Below are positions 1 through 6,153 of a DNA stretch of 6,435 nucleotides, in pieces. Made by a program: the position numbers and the translations under genes. Under the pieces are notes generated by a model, which saw only the letters and a list, made by a program, of their open reading frames with translations, was not told the origin of the DNA and ran no database searches. The number at the start of each line of letters is the position of its first letter. Position 1 is the stretch's first letter. Source of the DNA: Negativicutes bacterium UBA1444 (GTDB lineage: Bacteria; Bacillota; Negativicutes; UBA1444); contig DCTI01000127.1 of NCBI GenBank assembly GCA_002329525.1, positions 1 through 6,435 of the forward strand, given 5' to 3'.

Positions 1-371
1 GCCAGATCCGGGCCGATTAACCCGCTAGTGTAGATCAGTGCCAGAATATTGGCAGCCGGTGCAAAAAACAAAAACGTGATGGCGGGACCGATGCCTGCAC
101 CTTTTTTGTAGATTCCGGCAAACAGCGGCACGATAGTGCAGGAACAGACCGCCAATAAGGAGCCGGAGGCAACCGCAGCGGGATATGAAACGTGTTTCGG
201 GCTGCTGCGGCCAAGAAATCGGGTGATAGCTTCTTTGGGAATGAGCGCTGTCATCGCCCCGGCAATGAAGAATGCCGGCAACAGGCACAATAGAACATGT
301 GCCGCCAAATAGGCCGCCAAATTGGCGAAACCACTACAAACCAAGTTCAGGAAGCCGGATGCCGATCCCAT
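1..371 (-). CDS. DUF318/ArsP-type permease, N-terminal part (cut by left edge)
   Basis: The visible 123 residues are the N-terminal part of a membrane permease of the DUF318 (ArsP_1, PF03773) family; full members are usually about 300-350 residues. Hydrophobic stretches lie near residues 24-44, 64-86 and 95-117. The family signature is clear: CSC at residues 76-78 followed by TIVPLF, then KKGAGIGPAITF and FFAPAANILAL. The ATG at 371 is preceded by AGGAGGT with 5-nt spacing, which fixes the start. It is the last visible gene of the operon, 56 bp after the thioredoxin-like gene. Characterised ArsP members export trivalent organoarsenicals, but many DUF318 permeases have no known substrate. Metalloid export is inferred here from the ArsR gene in the operon. 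The C-terminal part lies outside the window. Confidence 0.88.
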   Translation of the reverse strand, partial: MGSASGFLNLVCSGFANLAAYLAAHVLLCLLPAFFIAGAMTALIPKEAITRFLGRSSPKHVSYPAAVASGSLLAVCSCTIVPLFAGIYKKGAGIGPAITFLFFAPAANILALIYTSGLIGPDL

Positions 372-427
372 GACACACCTCCTGCTGAAGTGTACCAGAC
401 TGTCAGCGTTGCTTCACCAGAATGAAA

Positions 428-664
428 TTACTTCAGCCACTCGGCGATAGCCTCGGGAGTTGGAATTTTACCGACCACTTTCACCTGCCCGTCGAGTACC
501 AGGGCCGGCGTGATCATTACGCCATAGTTGGCGATCTGCGCCAGATCGCTGATTTTCGTGACTGTAGCATCGGCACCGGCGAGTTGTACGGCTTTCTTGG
601 CATTTTCCTCGAGTTTGTTGCATTTGGCGCAACCGGTGCCGAGAATTTCGATTTTTTTGCTCAT
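428..664 (-). CDS. Small CxxC thioredoxin-like (redox-active disulfide) protein
   Basis: This 78-residue protein belongs to the small thioredoxin-fold family often annotated as redox-active disulfide protein 2. It starts MSKKIEILGTGCAKC, with the CxxC at C12 and C15. A TPALVLDG segment at residues 52-59 contains the cis-proline-type TP motif of thioredoxin folds. It ends KIPTPEAIAEWLK, a typical glutaredoxin/thioredoxin-like last helix. The chosen ATG has AAAGGAGGA about 6 nt upstream and overlaps the arsR stop as ATGA, suggesting translational coupling. A longer in-frame reading would run back through the arsR gene and is not supported. Members of this family often sit beside DUF318 permeases, so a thiol-transfer or metalloid-handling role with the permease is likely, but the substrate is unknown. 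There is no signal peptide, so it is cytoplasmic. Confidence 0.9.
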   Translation of the reverse strand: MSKKIEILGTGCAKCNKLEENAKKAVQLAGADATVTKISDLAQIANYGVMITPALVLDGQVKVVGKIPTPEAIAEWLK

Positions 665-1002
665 GCGGATTCCTCCTTTTGTTTGGGGCAAGCGCCCGGT
701 TCCGTCAACGGGTCGATACGTTCGATTTTTGGCTGGGACAGTGGGAGCTGACATAATGTGGCGACGGCAGCGAAGGCATCGGGGTTCAGTCGATAGAAAA
801 TCCAGCGGCCGTCCCGGCTGTCCTGAACGATCCCGGCCTCGCGCAACACCCGCAGATGATTGGAGATGGCCGGCTGCGTCATGGAAAATGTGCTGAGAAA
901 GGCGCAGACGCAGCGCTCTTTGCCAGCCAGCATCCGGACGATTTCCAGGCGGGTTTCATCACCCAGCGCTTTGAAAATTTTGGCCAAGGCCTTATCGGTC
1001 AT
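661..1002 (-). CDS. arsR: ArsR-family metalloid-responsive repressor
   Basis: This 113-residue winged-helix repressor of the ArsR/SmtB family represses its own operon and releases DNA on binding metal(loid). Residues 6-27 (LAKIFKALGDETRLEIVRMLAG) are the family N-terminal helices. ERCVCAFL at residues 29-36 matches the ELCVCDL metal-binding motif of E. coli-type ArsR, with C31 and C33. MTQPAISNHLRVLREAGIV at residues 41-59 is the helix-turn-helix, and DSRDGRWIFYRLNP at 61-74 is the wing. C84 and C105 are further possible thiol ligands in the C-terminal part. GAGGTGG precedes the ATG by about 5 nt. The gene lies 9 bp after the DGC gene and overlaps the thioredoxin-like gene by 4 bp. The CVC pair argues for As(III)/Sb(III) or an organoarsenical as inducer, though the exact ligand cannot be read from sequence. 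Confidence 0.94.
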   Translation of the reverse strand: MTDKALAKIFKALGDETRLEIVRMLAGKERCVCAFLSTFSMTQPAISNHLRVLREAGIVQDSRDGRWIFYRLNPDAFAAVATLCQLPLSQPKIERIDPLTEPGACPKQKEESA

Positions 1003-1011
1003 GTTCCCACC

Positions 1012-1395
1012 TCATTTGCCGGAGAATTTGGCTTTTATTTCGCCCGCGACCCGTTCCACTACTTCCACCGTGGCCGGCGCCGATCCTTTGACCAACCCGT
1101 GGTCGGTAATCACCACTTCCGAGCAAGGAAGGCCCTTCTGACTGAACAGTCTGCGTCCACAGCCGACGGGGCAACCGTCGATCATGATGTTGTCGGCAAC
1201 CTTGGCCGACTCGATGAAGCCGGACAGATCGGCACCAATGCCGGAAAGACAGCTCATACCGCCCCATTCATCATCATCCAGCCGTCGGGCGACCAGATCA
1301 GCAATTTTTCCGACATCAGCAGCGCCGGAGCAAGAATAGATCAACCGGATTTTTTGATCGTTGCCGCAACTGCAGGAACACTGGGCCATTCTCAT
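1012..1395 (-). CDS. DGC-domain cysteine-rich putative zinc-binding protein
   Basis: This 127-residue protein of the DGC domain family (PF08859) has conserved cysteines thought to bind zinc and no established biochemical function. An N-terminal CSCSC cluster (C6, C8, C10) is followed by YSCSGAADVGKIAD (C22), MSCLSGIG (C49), the name-giving IDGCPVGCGRR (C75, C79) and LPCSE (C91). No signal peptide or membrane segment is seen. The start at 1395 is chosen because AAAGGA lies about 6 nt upstream. A GTG just before it (1398) and an ATG at 1389 are alternatives differing by one or two residues. It is the first gene of the ArsR-controlled operon, directly behind the promoter. Its thiol content and position suggest binding or delivery of a metal or metalloid to the regulator or permease; this is inference. 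Confidence 0.85.
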   Translation of the reverse strand: MRMAQCSCSCGNDQKIRLIYSCSGAADVGKIADLVARRLDDDEWGGMSCLSGIGADLSGFIESAKVADNIMIDGCPVGCGRRLFSQKGLPCSEVVITDHGLVKGSAPATVEVVERVAGEIKAKFSGK

Positions 1396-1440
1396 CACAA
1401 TCCTTTCTGCGGGGAAATGAATTTCTTTGGAACTTACGAT

Positions 1441-1466
1441 AACATATTAAAATATATTTATATGTT
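1441..1466. promoter_or_regulatory. Putative ArsR operator (imperfect AT-rich palindrome)
   Basis: The perfect 7-bp arms AACATAT (1441-1447) and ATATGTT (1460-1466) flank an AT-only centre. Over the full 26 bp, 11 of 13 symmetric positions pair, with T/T and A/A mismatches in the inner part. AT-rich imperfect inverted repeats of this size, placed over the promoter, are typical ArsR/SmtB operators. The palindrome fills the spacer and covers the -10 of the minus-strand promoter, so ArsR bound here should block RNA polymerase. Assignment to this ArsR is inferred from position and symmetry. Confidence 0.65.
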
Positions 1467-1473
1467 TTGTCAA
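1444..1473 (-). promoter_or_regulatory. Sigma70-type promoter of the ars-like operon
   Basis: On the minus strand a perfect -35 TTGACA (1468-1473) is followed by an 18-bp spacer and the -10 candidate TAATAT (1444-1449). This lies about 50 bp upstream of the first start codon. The region is conspicuously AT-rich compared with its surroundings. The -10 matches consensus at only four of six positions and could shift by a base or two; the -35 is unambiguous. Confidence 0.65.
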
Positions 1474-1590
1474 GAAGTTTTTTTGATCCATCTCTTGCGA
1501 TGACGGGTGTTTTTCCGCCCGGCAGGAAGAAAAGCGGTCGACAGAGAATTTTCGAATCACCACAATGTTGAACAGGAGATGAATGCGGCT

Positions 1591-2577
1591 ATGAATAAGG
1601 CGGGAAACCGGCGGCAAATGAGATTACAGGCAGTTATTTTTGGCTTGGCATTGTTGTTCCTGAACATGACGCTTGGTCTGGCTGCCGGAGCAGCCGTGAC
1701 GCCACTGGAGAAGGGGGTTTACCGAATGCGGGTGGGCGATGTTACGGTCATTACGTTGTCTGATGGGTTCAACCAACGGACGATCGAGCAGCAGTCGCAG
1801 CTGTTGCACGGCAATCGGGAAAGAATTGAGGGGTTGTTGGCGAACGCTTATCCGAACGAAGAACTGCAAAGTACCGTAAATGCTTTTTTGATTCACGCCG
1901 GCGCCAAGCTAATCTTGGTCGATGCGGGAAACGGTGACCTGGGCAGCCCGACGATGGGCAAGGTGATCGGCAATTTGCGCGCGGCCGGCTATGAACCCGG
2001 GCAAGTCGACGAAGTGTACATTACGCACATGCACGGCGACCATGTGGGGGGACTGTTGGCCGGAACGGAGCGGGCATTCCCGAACGCCACGGTTTATGCC
2101 CATAAACGGGAGGCCGACTACTGGCTGAGCGATGCCAATCGGTCCGCCGCACCGGCGGCCGCGCAGCGGACCTTCCAGGTGGCGAAAGCAACTCTCACCC
2201 CTTATATCAATGCCGGCAAATTCAGGTTGTTCGAAGGAAACATTTCTTTGTCGCCGGGAATCAGGGCCGAAGCCCTGTTCGGCCATACACCCGGACATGT
2301 CGCTTTTTTGGTGGAGAGCAAGGGAACTGCCATGGTTCTTTGGGGTGACATTGTTCATGTTGCCGGCGTCCAGTTTACCGACCCCAACGTGACAATCGCC
2401 TATGACAGCGACGAACCCGCGGCTGCGGAAGCACGCTGGCGGATTTTGGCCGTCGCGGCGAAGAACAATTGGTGGATTGGCGGCGCCCACCTGGCGTTTC
2501 CCGGCATCGGCCAGGTGCAAGCCGGGGCGGACGGCGGCTATGTCTTCGTGCCGGCCGAAGCTCCAGCTGACGAATAG
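1591..2577 (+). CDS. Exported metallo-beta-lactamase-fold hydrolase
   Basis: This 328-residue MBL-fold metallohydrolase carries an N-terminal Sec signal peptide. A basic n-region (MNKAGNRRQMRLQ) and hydrophobic core (AVIFGLALLFLNMTLGLA) are followed by a likely cleavage near residues 32-36 (AAGAA). Dinuclear metal ligands are visible: HMHGDH at 146-151, GHTPGH at 231-236, D253 in WGDIVH, and H300 in GAHLAFPG. This layout resembles the methyl parathion hydrolase/lactonase-like branch, but the substrate cannot be told from sequence. The start is uncertain. AGGAG (1574-1578) lies 12 nt before the chosen ATG, an in-frame ATG at 1579 abuts that AGGAG, and the frame is open back to a GTG at 1507. 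The chosen start gives the most signal-peptide-like N terminus. The gene is transcribed away from the ars-like operon and ends at a strong terminator. It acts in the periplasm or outside the cell. Confidence 0.88.
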   Translation: MNKAGNRRQMRLQAVIFGLALLFLNMTLGLAAGAAVTPLEKGVYRMRVGDVTVITLSDGFNQRTIEQQSQLLHGNRERIEGLLANAYPNEELQSTVNAFLIHAGAKLILVDAGNGDLGSPTMGKVIGNLRAAGYEPGQVDEVYITHMHGDHVGGLLAGTERAFPNATVYAHKREADYWLSDANRSAAPAAAQRTFQVAKATLTPYINAGKFRLFEGNISLSPGIRAEALFGHTPGHVAFLVESKGTAMVLWGDIVHVAGVQFTDPNVTIAYDSDEPAAAEARWRILAVAAKNNWWIGGAHLAFPGIGQVQAGADGGYVFVPAEAPADE

Positions 2578-2592
2578 CCGAAGGGAATATTC

Positions 2593-2630
2593 AAAACCGC
2601 CTGTCACGGTTTTTCGTGGCAGGCGGTTTT
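2593..2630. terminator. Bidirectional intrinsic terminator
   Basis: A 16-bp stem (2593-2608 with 2615-2630) contains one G-T wobble and a 6-nt loop (GTTTTT). The stem is AAAA-CCGCCTG on one side and CAGGCGG-TTTT on the other, so RNA from either strand gives a GC-rich hairpin ending in U residues. It sits between the convergent MBL hydrolase gene, 15 bp after its stop, and the hsp20 gene, 18 bp after its stop, and can serve both. Confidence 0.9.
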
Positions 2631-2648
2631 GCGCGCGAACATTAGTTG

Positions 2649-3077
2649 TCAGTCGATGTGAACGGAGGTGCCTTTTTCCGGTTTGGAGGCTTTGGGAATG
2701 GTAACGGTGAGAACCCCATCTTCAAATTTGGCCTTGGCCTGGGCCGAATCCACGAGGACCGGCAGCGGCAAAGTGCGGGAATAGCAACCGTAGAAACGTT
2801 CCGAGTGGAAATAGTCTTCTTTTTTTGTTTCCGTGCTGGATTTGGCTTCACCCTGGAAGGTAATCGTATCCTCCGTCACCGTAACATGCATGTCTTCCTT
2901 TTTGACGCCCGGCACGTCCGCCATGATGATGACATCATTGTCGGTTTGCATGATGTCTACTTTGGGTTCGCCTCCCTTAAACAGCACCGGCACATTGGGA
3001 GCTTCAAGGAATTTGGACATATTACCTAACTCCTGAAGCATTTGATCCATCGGCGACCATAAACGCAAATTTGCCAT
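2649..3077 (-). CDS. Hsp20/alpha-crystallin small heat-shock protein
   Basis: This 142-residue small heat-shock protein is an ATP-independent holdase that oligomerises and binds unfolding proteins in the cytoplasm. A short N-terminal arm (residues 1-36) precedes the alpha-crystallin domain at about 37-130. The domain shows VDIMQTDNDVIIMADVPGVKKEDMHV, the usual entry strands and the DVPGV turn, then DTITFQGEAK, and the signature AKFEDGVLTVTIPKA (A-x-x-x-x-GVL type) near residue 115-129. The short tail ends with GTSVHID; VHI may act as the I/V-x-I/V oligomerisation motif. The ATG has GGGAG 8 nt upstream. It is a single-gene unit diverging from rtcB. No CIRCE-type inverted repeat is visible upstream, so control by HrcA is not supported. 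Confidence 0.95.
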   Translation of the reverse strand: MANLRLWSPMDQMLQELGNMSKFLEAPNVPVLFKGGEPKVDIMQTDNDVIIMADVPGVKKEDMHVTVTEDTITFQGEAKSSTETKKEDYFHSERFYGCYSRTLPLPVLVDSAQAKAKFEDGVLTVTIPKASKPEKGTSVHID

Positions 3078-3151
3078 ACCGACCGCTCCCTTCGTTTATT
3101 TTTGCGCAAGTTGATTTTTCAGAATAATTCGTCTATACTGTTTCTGCAATC

Positions 3152-3180
3152 AGCATAGCGCCGCTGCGAAAACGAGTCAA
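3152..3180 (-). promoter_or_regulatory. Candidate sigma70 promoter for hsp20
   Basis: On the minus strand TTGACT (3175-3180) and TATGCT (3152-3157) are separated by 17 bp, about 75 bp upstream of the hsp20 start. The -35 matches consensus at five of six positions and the -10 at four of six. A second, weaker pair (TTGCAG-N17-TATTCT) lies closer to the gene. A heat-shock-specific sigma factor could use other sites that I cannot identify. Confidence 0.35.
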
Positions 3181-3282
3181 TCGGGGGAGCATACGATTTT
3201 GACTGTAAGAAATTGATAATCCGCCACGCAATGGATCATTTCGCCTGTCCGGCGGATGCCGGGACTGGCTCGTCTGACCTGA

Positions 3283-3299
3283 TTTCGGCAAAGCCGAAA
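3283..3299 (+). other. Perfect 7-bp hairpin in the rtcB leader
   Basis: TTTCGGC and GCCGAAA form a perfect 7-bp stem around an AAA loop. It ends about 5 nt before the AGAAGGGG Shine-Dalgarno region of rtcB. No U-run follows, so it is not an intrinsic terminator. It could influence translation initiation or mRNA stability of the rtcB-RNR transcript. Function is not established; the structure itself is plain in the sequence. Confidence 0.4.
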
Positions 3300-3316
3300 A
3301 ACTAGAAGGGGTCGAT

Positions 3317-4408
3317 ATGAAAACGATTCGCGGCCAGGTTAATGAAGCGGTGGTTTTCACTGACCAGTTGGAAGAAATGGCCGAACAGCAAATTCAAAGA
3401 TTGTGCGACCAGGAATTCGTACGCGGCAGCCGCATCCGCATCATGCCGGATGCGCATGCCGGCGCCGGTTGCACCATCGGCACCACTATGACGATCACCG
3501 ACAAGGTAGTCCCCAATCTTGTCGGCGTGGACATCGGCTGCGGCATGCTGGTGCATGCGCTGAAGCGGCCGGATTTGGATTTTGTTCTGCTGGACCATAT
3601 CATCCGGGCCCATGTTCCCTGCGGCTATGGTGTTCGCAGATCGCCGCATGGGTTGGCGCGGCGTGCCGCCATCAACGAACTGCGCTGCCTGGCGCAGGTG
3701 AATGCGGAGCGGGGGCGCCTCAGCATCGGCACGCTGGGCGGCGGCAATCATTTCATCGAGGTGGATCGGGATGACGCGGGTAATCTCTATTTGGTCGTGC
3801 ATTCGGGAAGCCGGCATCTGGGCAAGCAAATCGCCGAATATTACCAGCGGCTGGCGGGCAGGGACAAGCCGGACAAGGCGTTGGCCTATTTGGAAGGAAA
3901 GCCGTTGGAAGATTATTTGCATGATATGCGGATCGCCCAACAATACGCCGCCCTGAATCGACAGGCCATCGCCGAGACCATATTGGCCGAAGCCGGGCTG
4001 GTTTCCGTCGGACAGTTCACCACTGTTCACAACTACATCGATCTGGAATCGATGATTCTGCGCAAAGGGGCGGTATCCGCCCGTCAGGGCGAACGTCTGC
4101 TGATTCCGATGAATATGCGGGATGGCAGCATCATCGCGATCGGCCGGGGCAACCGGGAGTGGAACTATTCCGCGCCGCACGGGGCCGGCCGCCTGATGAG
4201 CCGCCGCAAGGCGTTCAAGACGTTGTCCATGACCGAATTTCGGGATTCGATGACCGGAGTCTATACGACAACGCTGACGCCGGATACGCTGGACGAGGCA
4301 CCGGCAGCTTACAAACCGATGGCGGAGATTTTGCAGTATATCCGTGACACAGTGGATGTCGTCGAGGTGATCCGGCCGGTCTACAATTTCAAGGCGGCGG
4401 AAGACTGA
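3317..4408 (+). CDS. rtcB: RtcB-family RNA ligase (3'-phosphate/5'-OH)
   Basis: RtcB enzymes join RNA 2',3'-cyclic phosphate or 3'-phosphate ends to 5'-OH ends through GTP and Mn2+, in RNA repair or tRNA splicing. This 363-residue protein shows all core motifs in order: PDAHAGAGCTIGTT (44-57), VGVDIGCGM (69-77, Mn ligands D72 and C75), GTLGGGNHFIEV (138-149, H145), VHSGSRHLG (161-169, H162), HNY (238-240, H238), NMRDGSIIAIGRGN (266-279), and the PHGAGRLMSR motif whose H288 is the expected guanylylated histidine. It is shorter than the roughly 400-residue E. coli enzyme but nothing catalytic is missing. AAGGGG lies 5 nt before the ATG. No archease, RtcA, RtcR or PrfH gene adjoins it. Instead a class II RNR gene follows after 20 bp, probably in the same transcript. 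RNA repair is confident; the physiological substrate is unknown. Confidence 0.94.
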   Translation: MKTIRGQVNEAVVFTDQLEEMAEQQIQRLCDQEFVRGSRIRIMPDAHAGAGCTIGTTMTITDKVVPNLVGVDIGCGMLVHALKRPDLDFVLLDHIIRAHVPCGYGVRRSPHGLARRAAINELRCLAQVNAERGRLSIGTLGGGNHFIEVDRDDAGNLYLVVHSGSRHLGKQIAEYYQRLAGRDKPDKALAYLEGKPLEDYLHDMRIAQQYAALNRQAIAETILAEAGLVSVGQFTTVHNYIDLESMILRKGAVSARQGERLLIPMNMRDGSIIAIGRGNREWNYSAPHGAGRLMSRRKAFKTLSMTEFRDSMTGVYTTTLTPDTLDEAPAAYKPMAEILQYIRDTVDVVEVIRPVYNFKAAED

Positions 4409-4428
4409 CGCCCGGAGGTGACGCAGGC

Positions 4429-6153
4429 ATGGGGCCGTGGTACGAAGATCCGGTCGGGGCGGAAATCGTCCGCCGGAAGTATCTGCATGAGGGTGAGCGG
4501 GACTTCGGCGATGCGGTGGAACGGATTTCGGCCTGCTTTGATGGCGGGTTGCGTGAAAAAATCCGGGTCGCGCTCCTGAACGCCGATTTTTTCCCCGGCG
4601 GTCGCAGCCTGTTCGCCTTGGGCTGCAAGGGAAAATTCAAGGCCACGACCAGCAACTGCTATGTTTTGCCTTCGCCGGCCGATAGTCTGGATTCGATTTT
4701 CGAAGTGGGCAAACAGATGGCGGTTATTTTTTCCCAGGGCGGCGGCTGCGGCGTCAACGTGTCCCGATTGCGACCGCAGGGCGCCAGAGTGCGGAACGCG
4801 TCCCGAACCTCGACCGGCGCGGTCAGCTTTGTTTCCTTCTACGACAAGATCGCCTCCCTCATCAACCAGAACGGCCGCCGCGGCGCCCTGCTGGTTGGCC
4901 TGGCCTGCGACCATCCGGATTTGGAAGAGTTCCTTAAGGTCAAACAGAATGATGACCGCATTCAGTCGGCGAACATCAGCATTCTGTTCGACGACACGTT
5001 CATGAAAGCCGTCGCGTTGGGCGCCAAATACCGCCTGCGGTTCAACGTGGACAGCACCGGCGAGCGGATTGCCCGGGAGCTCGACGCCGCTGATTTTTTC
5101 CGGCGGTTCGGTGACTCCAACCGTGACTACGCCGAGCCGGGAGCGATTTTCATCGATCGGGTGCGAAGCTGGAATCTATTGTCGGCCGATCCGGAATACC
5201 GGATCGAGGTGGCCAACCCCTGCGGCGAATTTTTTGGCAATGCCTACAGCGCCTGCAATCTGGGCAGTCTCAACATCTACAGCCTGATCGGCCGGCCGTT
5301 CACCGAACAGGCGGAACTGGACGCCGACCTGCTGCGGGAACGCGTCGCCATGGCGGTGGAAGCGCTGGACGCCATCATCGACTATGGCTGCGAATTACAA
5401 CCATTGGCGGAAAATCGCCGGAATGTCCAGGACTACCGGCAAATCGGCCTGGGCGTGTTCGGGCTGGCGGATGCGTTGATCGCCCTCGGTATCCGTTATG
5501 GCGGTCCGACGGCGATTTTGTTTTGTGGGCGGTTGTTTCGCGAAATATTCCTGCAAGCGCTCCGCACCTCCAACCGGCTGGCCCGGGAAAAAGGCGCCTT
5601 TCCCCGTTGCCGGCCCGATCTGTTGATCCGGGCGCCGATCCTGCAATTTCTTCAGTCGGCGGAACCGAATTTATTGGCGGATATCCGCCAATTCGGACTG
5701 CGCAATGCGTCGCTCTTATCCGTCGCGCCGACCGGTTCCATATCCACCATGTGCGGCTATTCTGGCGGCGCCGAACCTCTGTACGGGCTCGCCTATCAAC
5801 GAACGACCCATTCCCTGGCGCGGCAAGGAAAACTGTTCCCGGTTTTCGCCCGGTCCGTCCGCGATCTGATGCGTAAACGAGGCATGGAAAAAGCCGCAGC
5901 GGAGTCACTGCGGCAGGAGTTCCCTTATATTGTGACGGCCCACGATATTGACCCGATTGAGCGGGTGCGGATGCAGGCGGCCATTCAGACCTATGTGGAC
6001 AATGGAATCAGCTCGACGGTCAATCTGCCCGCCGGTGCCACAACCGAGGCGATCATGGCGATTTATCGGACTGCCTGGCAGACCGGCTGCAAAGGAATCA
6101 CCGTGTTCGTCGCCGGCAGCCGCCGCACCGCCATTCTGGGGCGCTCCTCCTAA
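4429..6153 (+). CDS. nrdJ: Class II (adenosylcobalamin-dependent) ribonucleotide reductase, short form
   Basis: This 574-residue RNR large-chain protein best fits the adenosylcobalamin-dependent NrdJ type, which makes deoxyribonucleotides without an NrdB radical subunit. Visible motifs are TSNCYVLP with C77, GGGCGVNVSRLRPQGA (104-119), the active-site NPCGE (N263, C265 radical cysteine, E267), SACNLGSLN with C276 (disulfide partner of C77), APTGSIS (433-439) and GCKGITV (553-559). It starts directly in the catalytic region, so there is no ATP-cone and no overall-activity site. It ends about 15 residues after GCKGITV, where longer relatives continue into a tail with a redox cysteine pair; no such pair is present. 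GGAGGTGA precedes the ATG by 7 nt. The gene follows rtcB by 20 bp, and no NrdB or NrdG gene is nearby. The class II assignment rests on motif style and absence of partners. Confidence 0.88.
   Translation: MGPWYEDPVGAEIVRRKYLHEGERDFGDAVERISACFDGGLREKIRVALLNADFFPGGRSLFALGCKGKFKATTSNCYVLPSPADSLDSIFEVGKQMAVIFSQGGGCGVNVSRLRPQGARVRNASRTSTGAVSFVSFYDKIASLINQNGRRGALLVGLACDHPDLEEFLKVKQNDDRIQSANISILFDDTFMKAVALGAKYRLRFNVDSTGERIARELDAADFFRRFGDSNRDYAEPGAIFIDRVRSWNLLSADPEYRIEVANPCGEFFGNAYSACNLGSLNIYSLIGRPFTEQAELDADLLRERVAMAVEALDAIIDYGCELQPLAENRRNVQDYRQIGLGVFGLADALIALGIRYGGPTAILFCGRLFREIFLQALRTSNRLAREKGAFPRCRPDLLIRAPILQFLQSAEPNLLADIRQFGLRNASLLSVAPTGSISTMCGYSGGAEPLYGLAYQRTTHSLARQGKLFPVFARSVRDLMRKRGMEKAAAESLRQEFPYIVTAHDIDPIERVRMQAAIQTYVDNGISSTVNLPAGATTEAIMAIYRTAWQTGCKGITVFVAGSRRTAILGRSS

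Noticed and set aside
856..1503. 215-codon plus-strand open frame opposite arsR and the DGC gene
   Set aside because: It is antisense to two genes with clear family motifs and crosses their promoter and operator; no start context or domain.
1504..1521. Small GC hairpin around a T-run upstream of the MBL gene
   Set aside because: The stem is only 6 bp with a wobble, and the T-run is in the loop rather than after the stem, so a regulatory role cannot be supported.
1909..2607. 232-codon minus-strand open frame opposite the MBL hydrolase gene
   Set aside because: It is a shadow of the well-supported hydrolase and would run through the terminator hairpin; no domain pattern is seen.
3283..3299. 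Leader hairpin considered as a terminator or attenuator
   Set aside because: There is no U-run on either strand after the stem, so it cannot be an intrinsic terminator; kept only as a leader structure.
3181..3316. Sigma54 promoter for rtcB, as in RtcR-controlled systems
   Set aside because: No site with the GG-N10-GC spacing and TGGC/TTGC elements was found, and no RtcR gene is in the window.
3302..4180. Long open frame of 292 codons on the minus strand opposite rtcB
   Set aside because: It lies fully antisense to a gene with complete RtcB motifs; its protein shows no recognisable domain and the open frame follows from the codon bias of rtcB.
4409..4428. Cobalamin riboswitch controlling the B12-dependent reductase
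   Set aside because: The gap to rtcB is only 20 bp, and the region before rtcB shows no recognisable B12-box or comparable fold.
4381..4914. 177-codon minus-strand open frame at the start of the RNR gene
   Set aside because: It is antisense to conserved RNR motifs (SNCYVLP, GGGCGVNVS) and has no recognisable features of its own.
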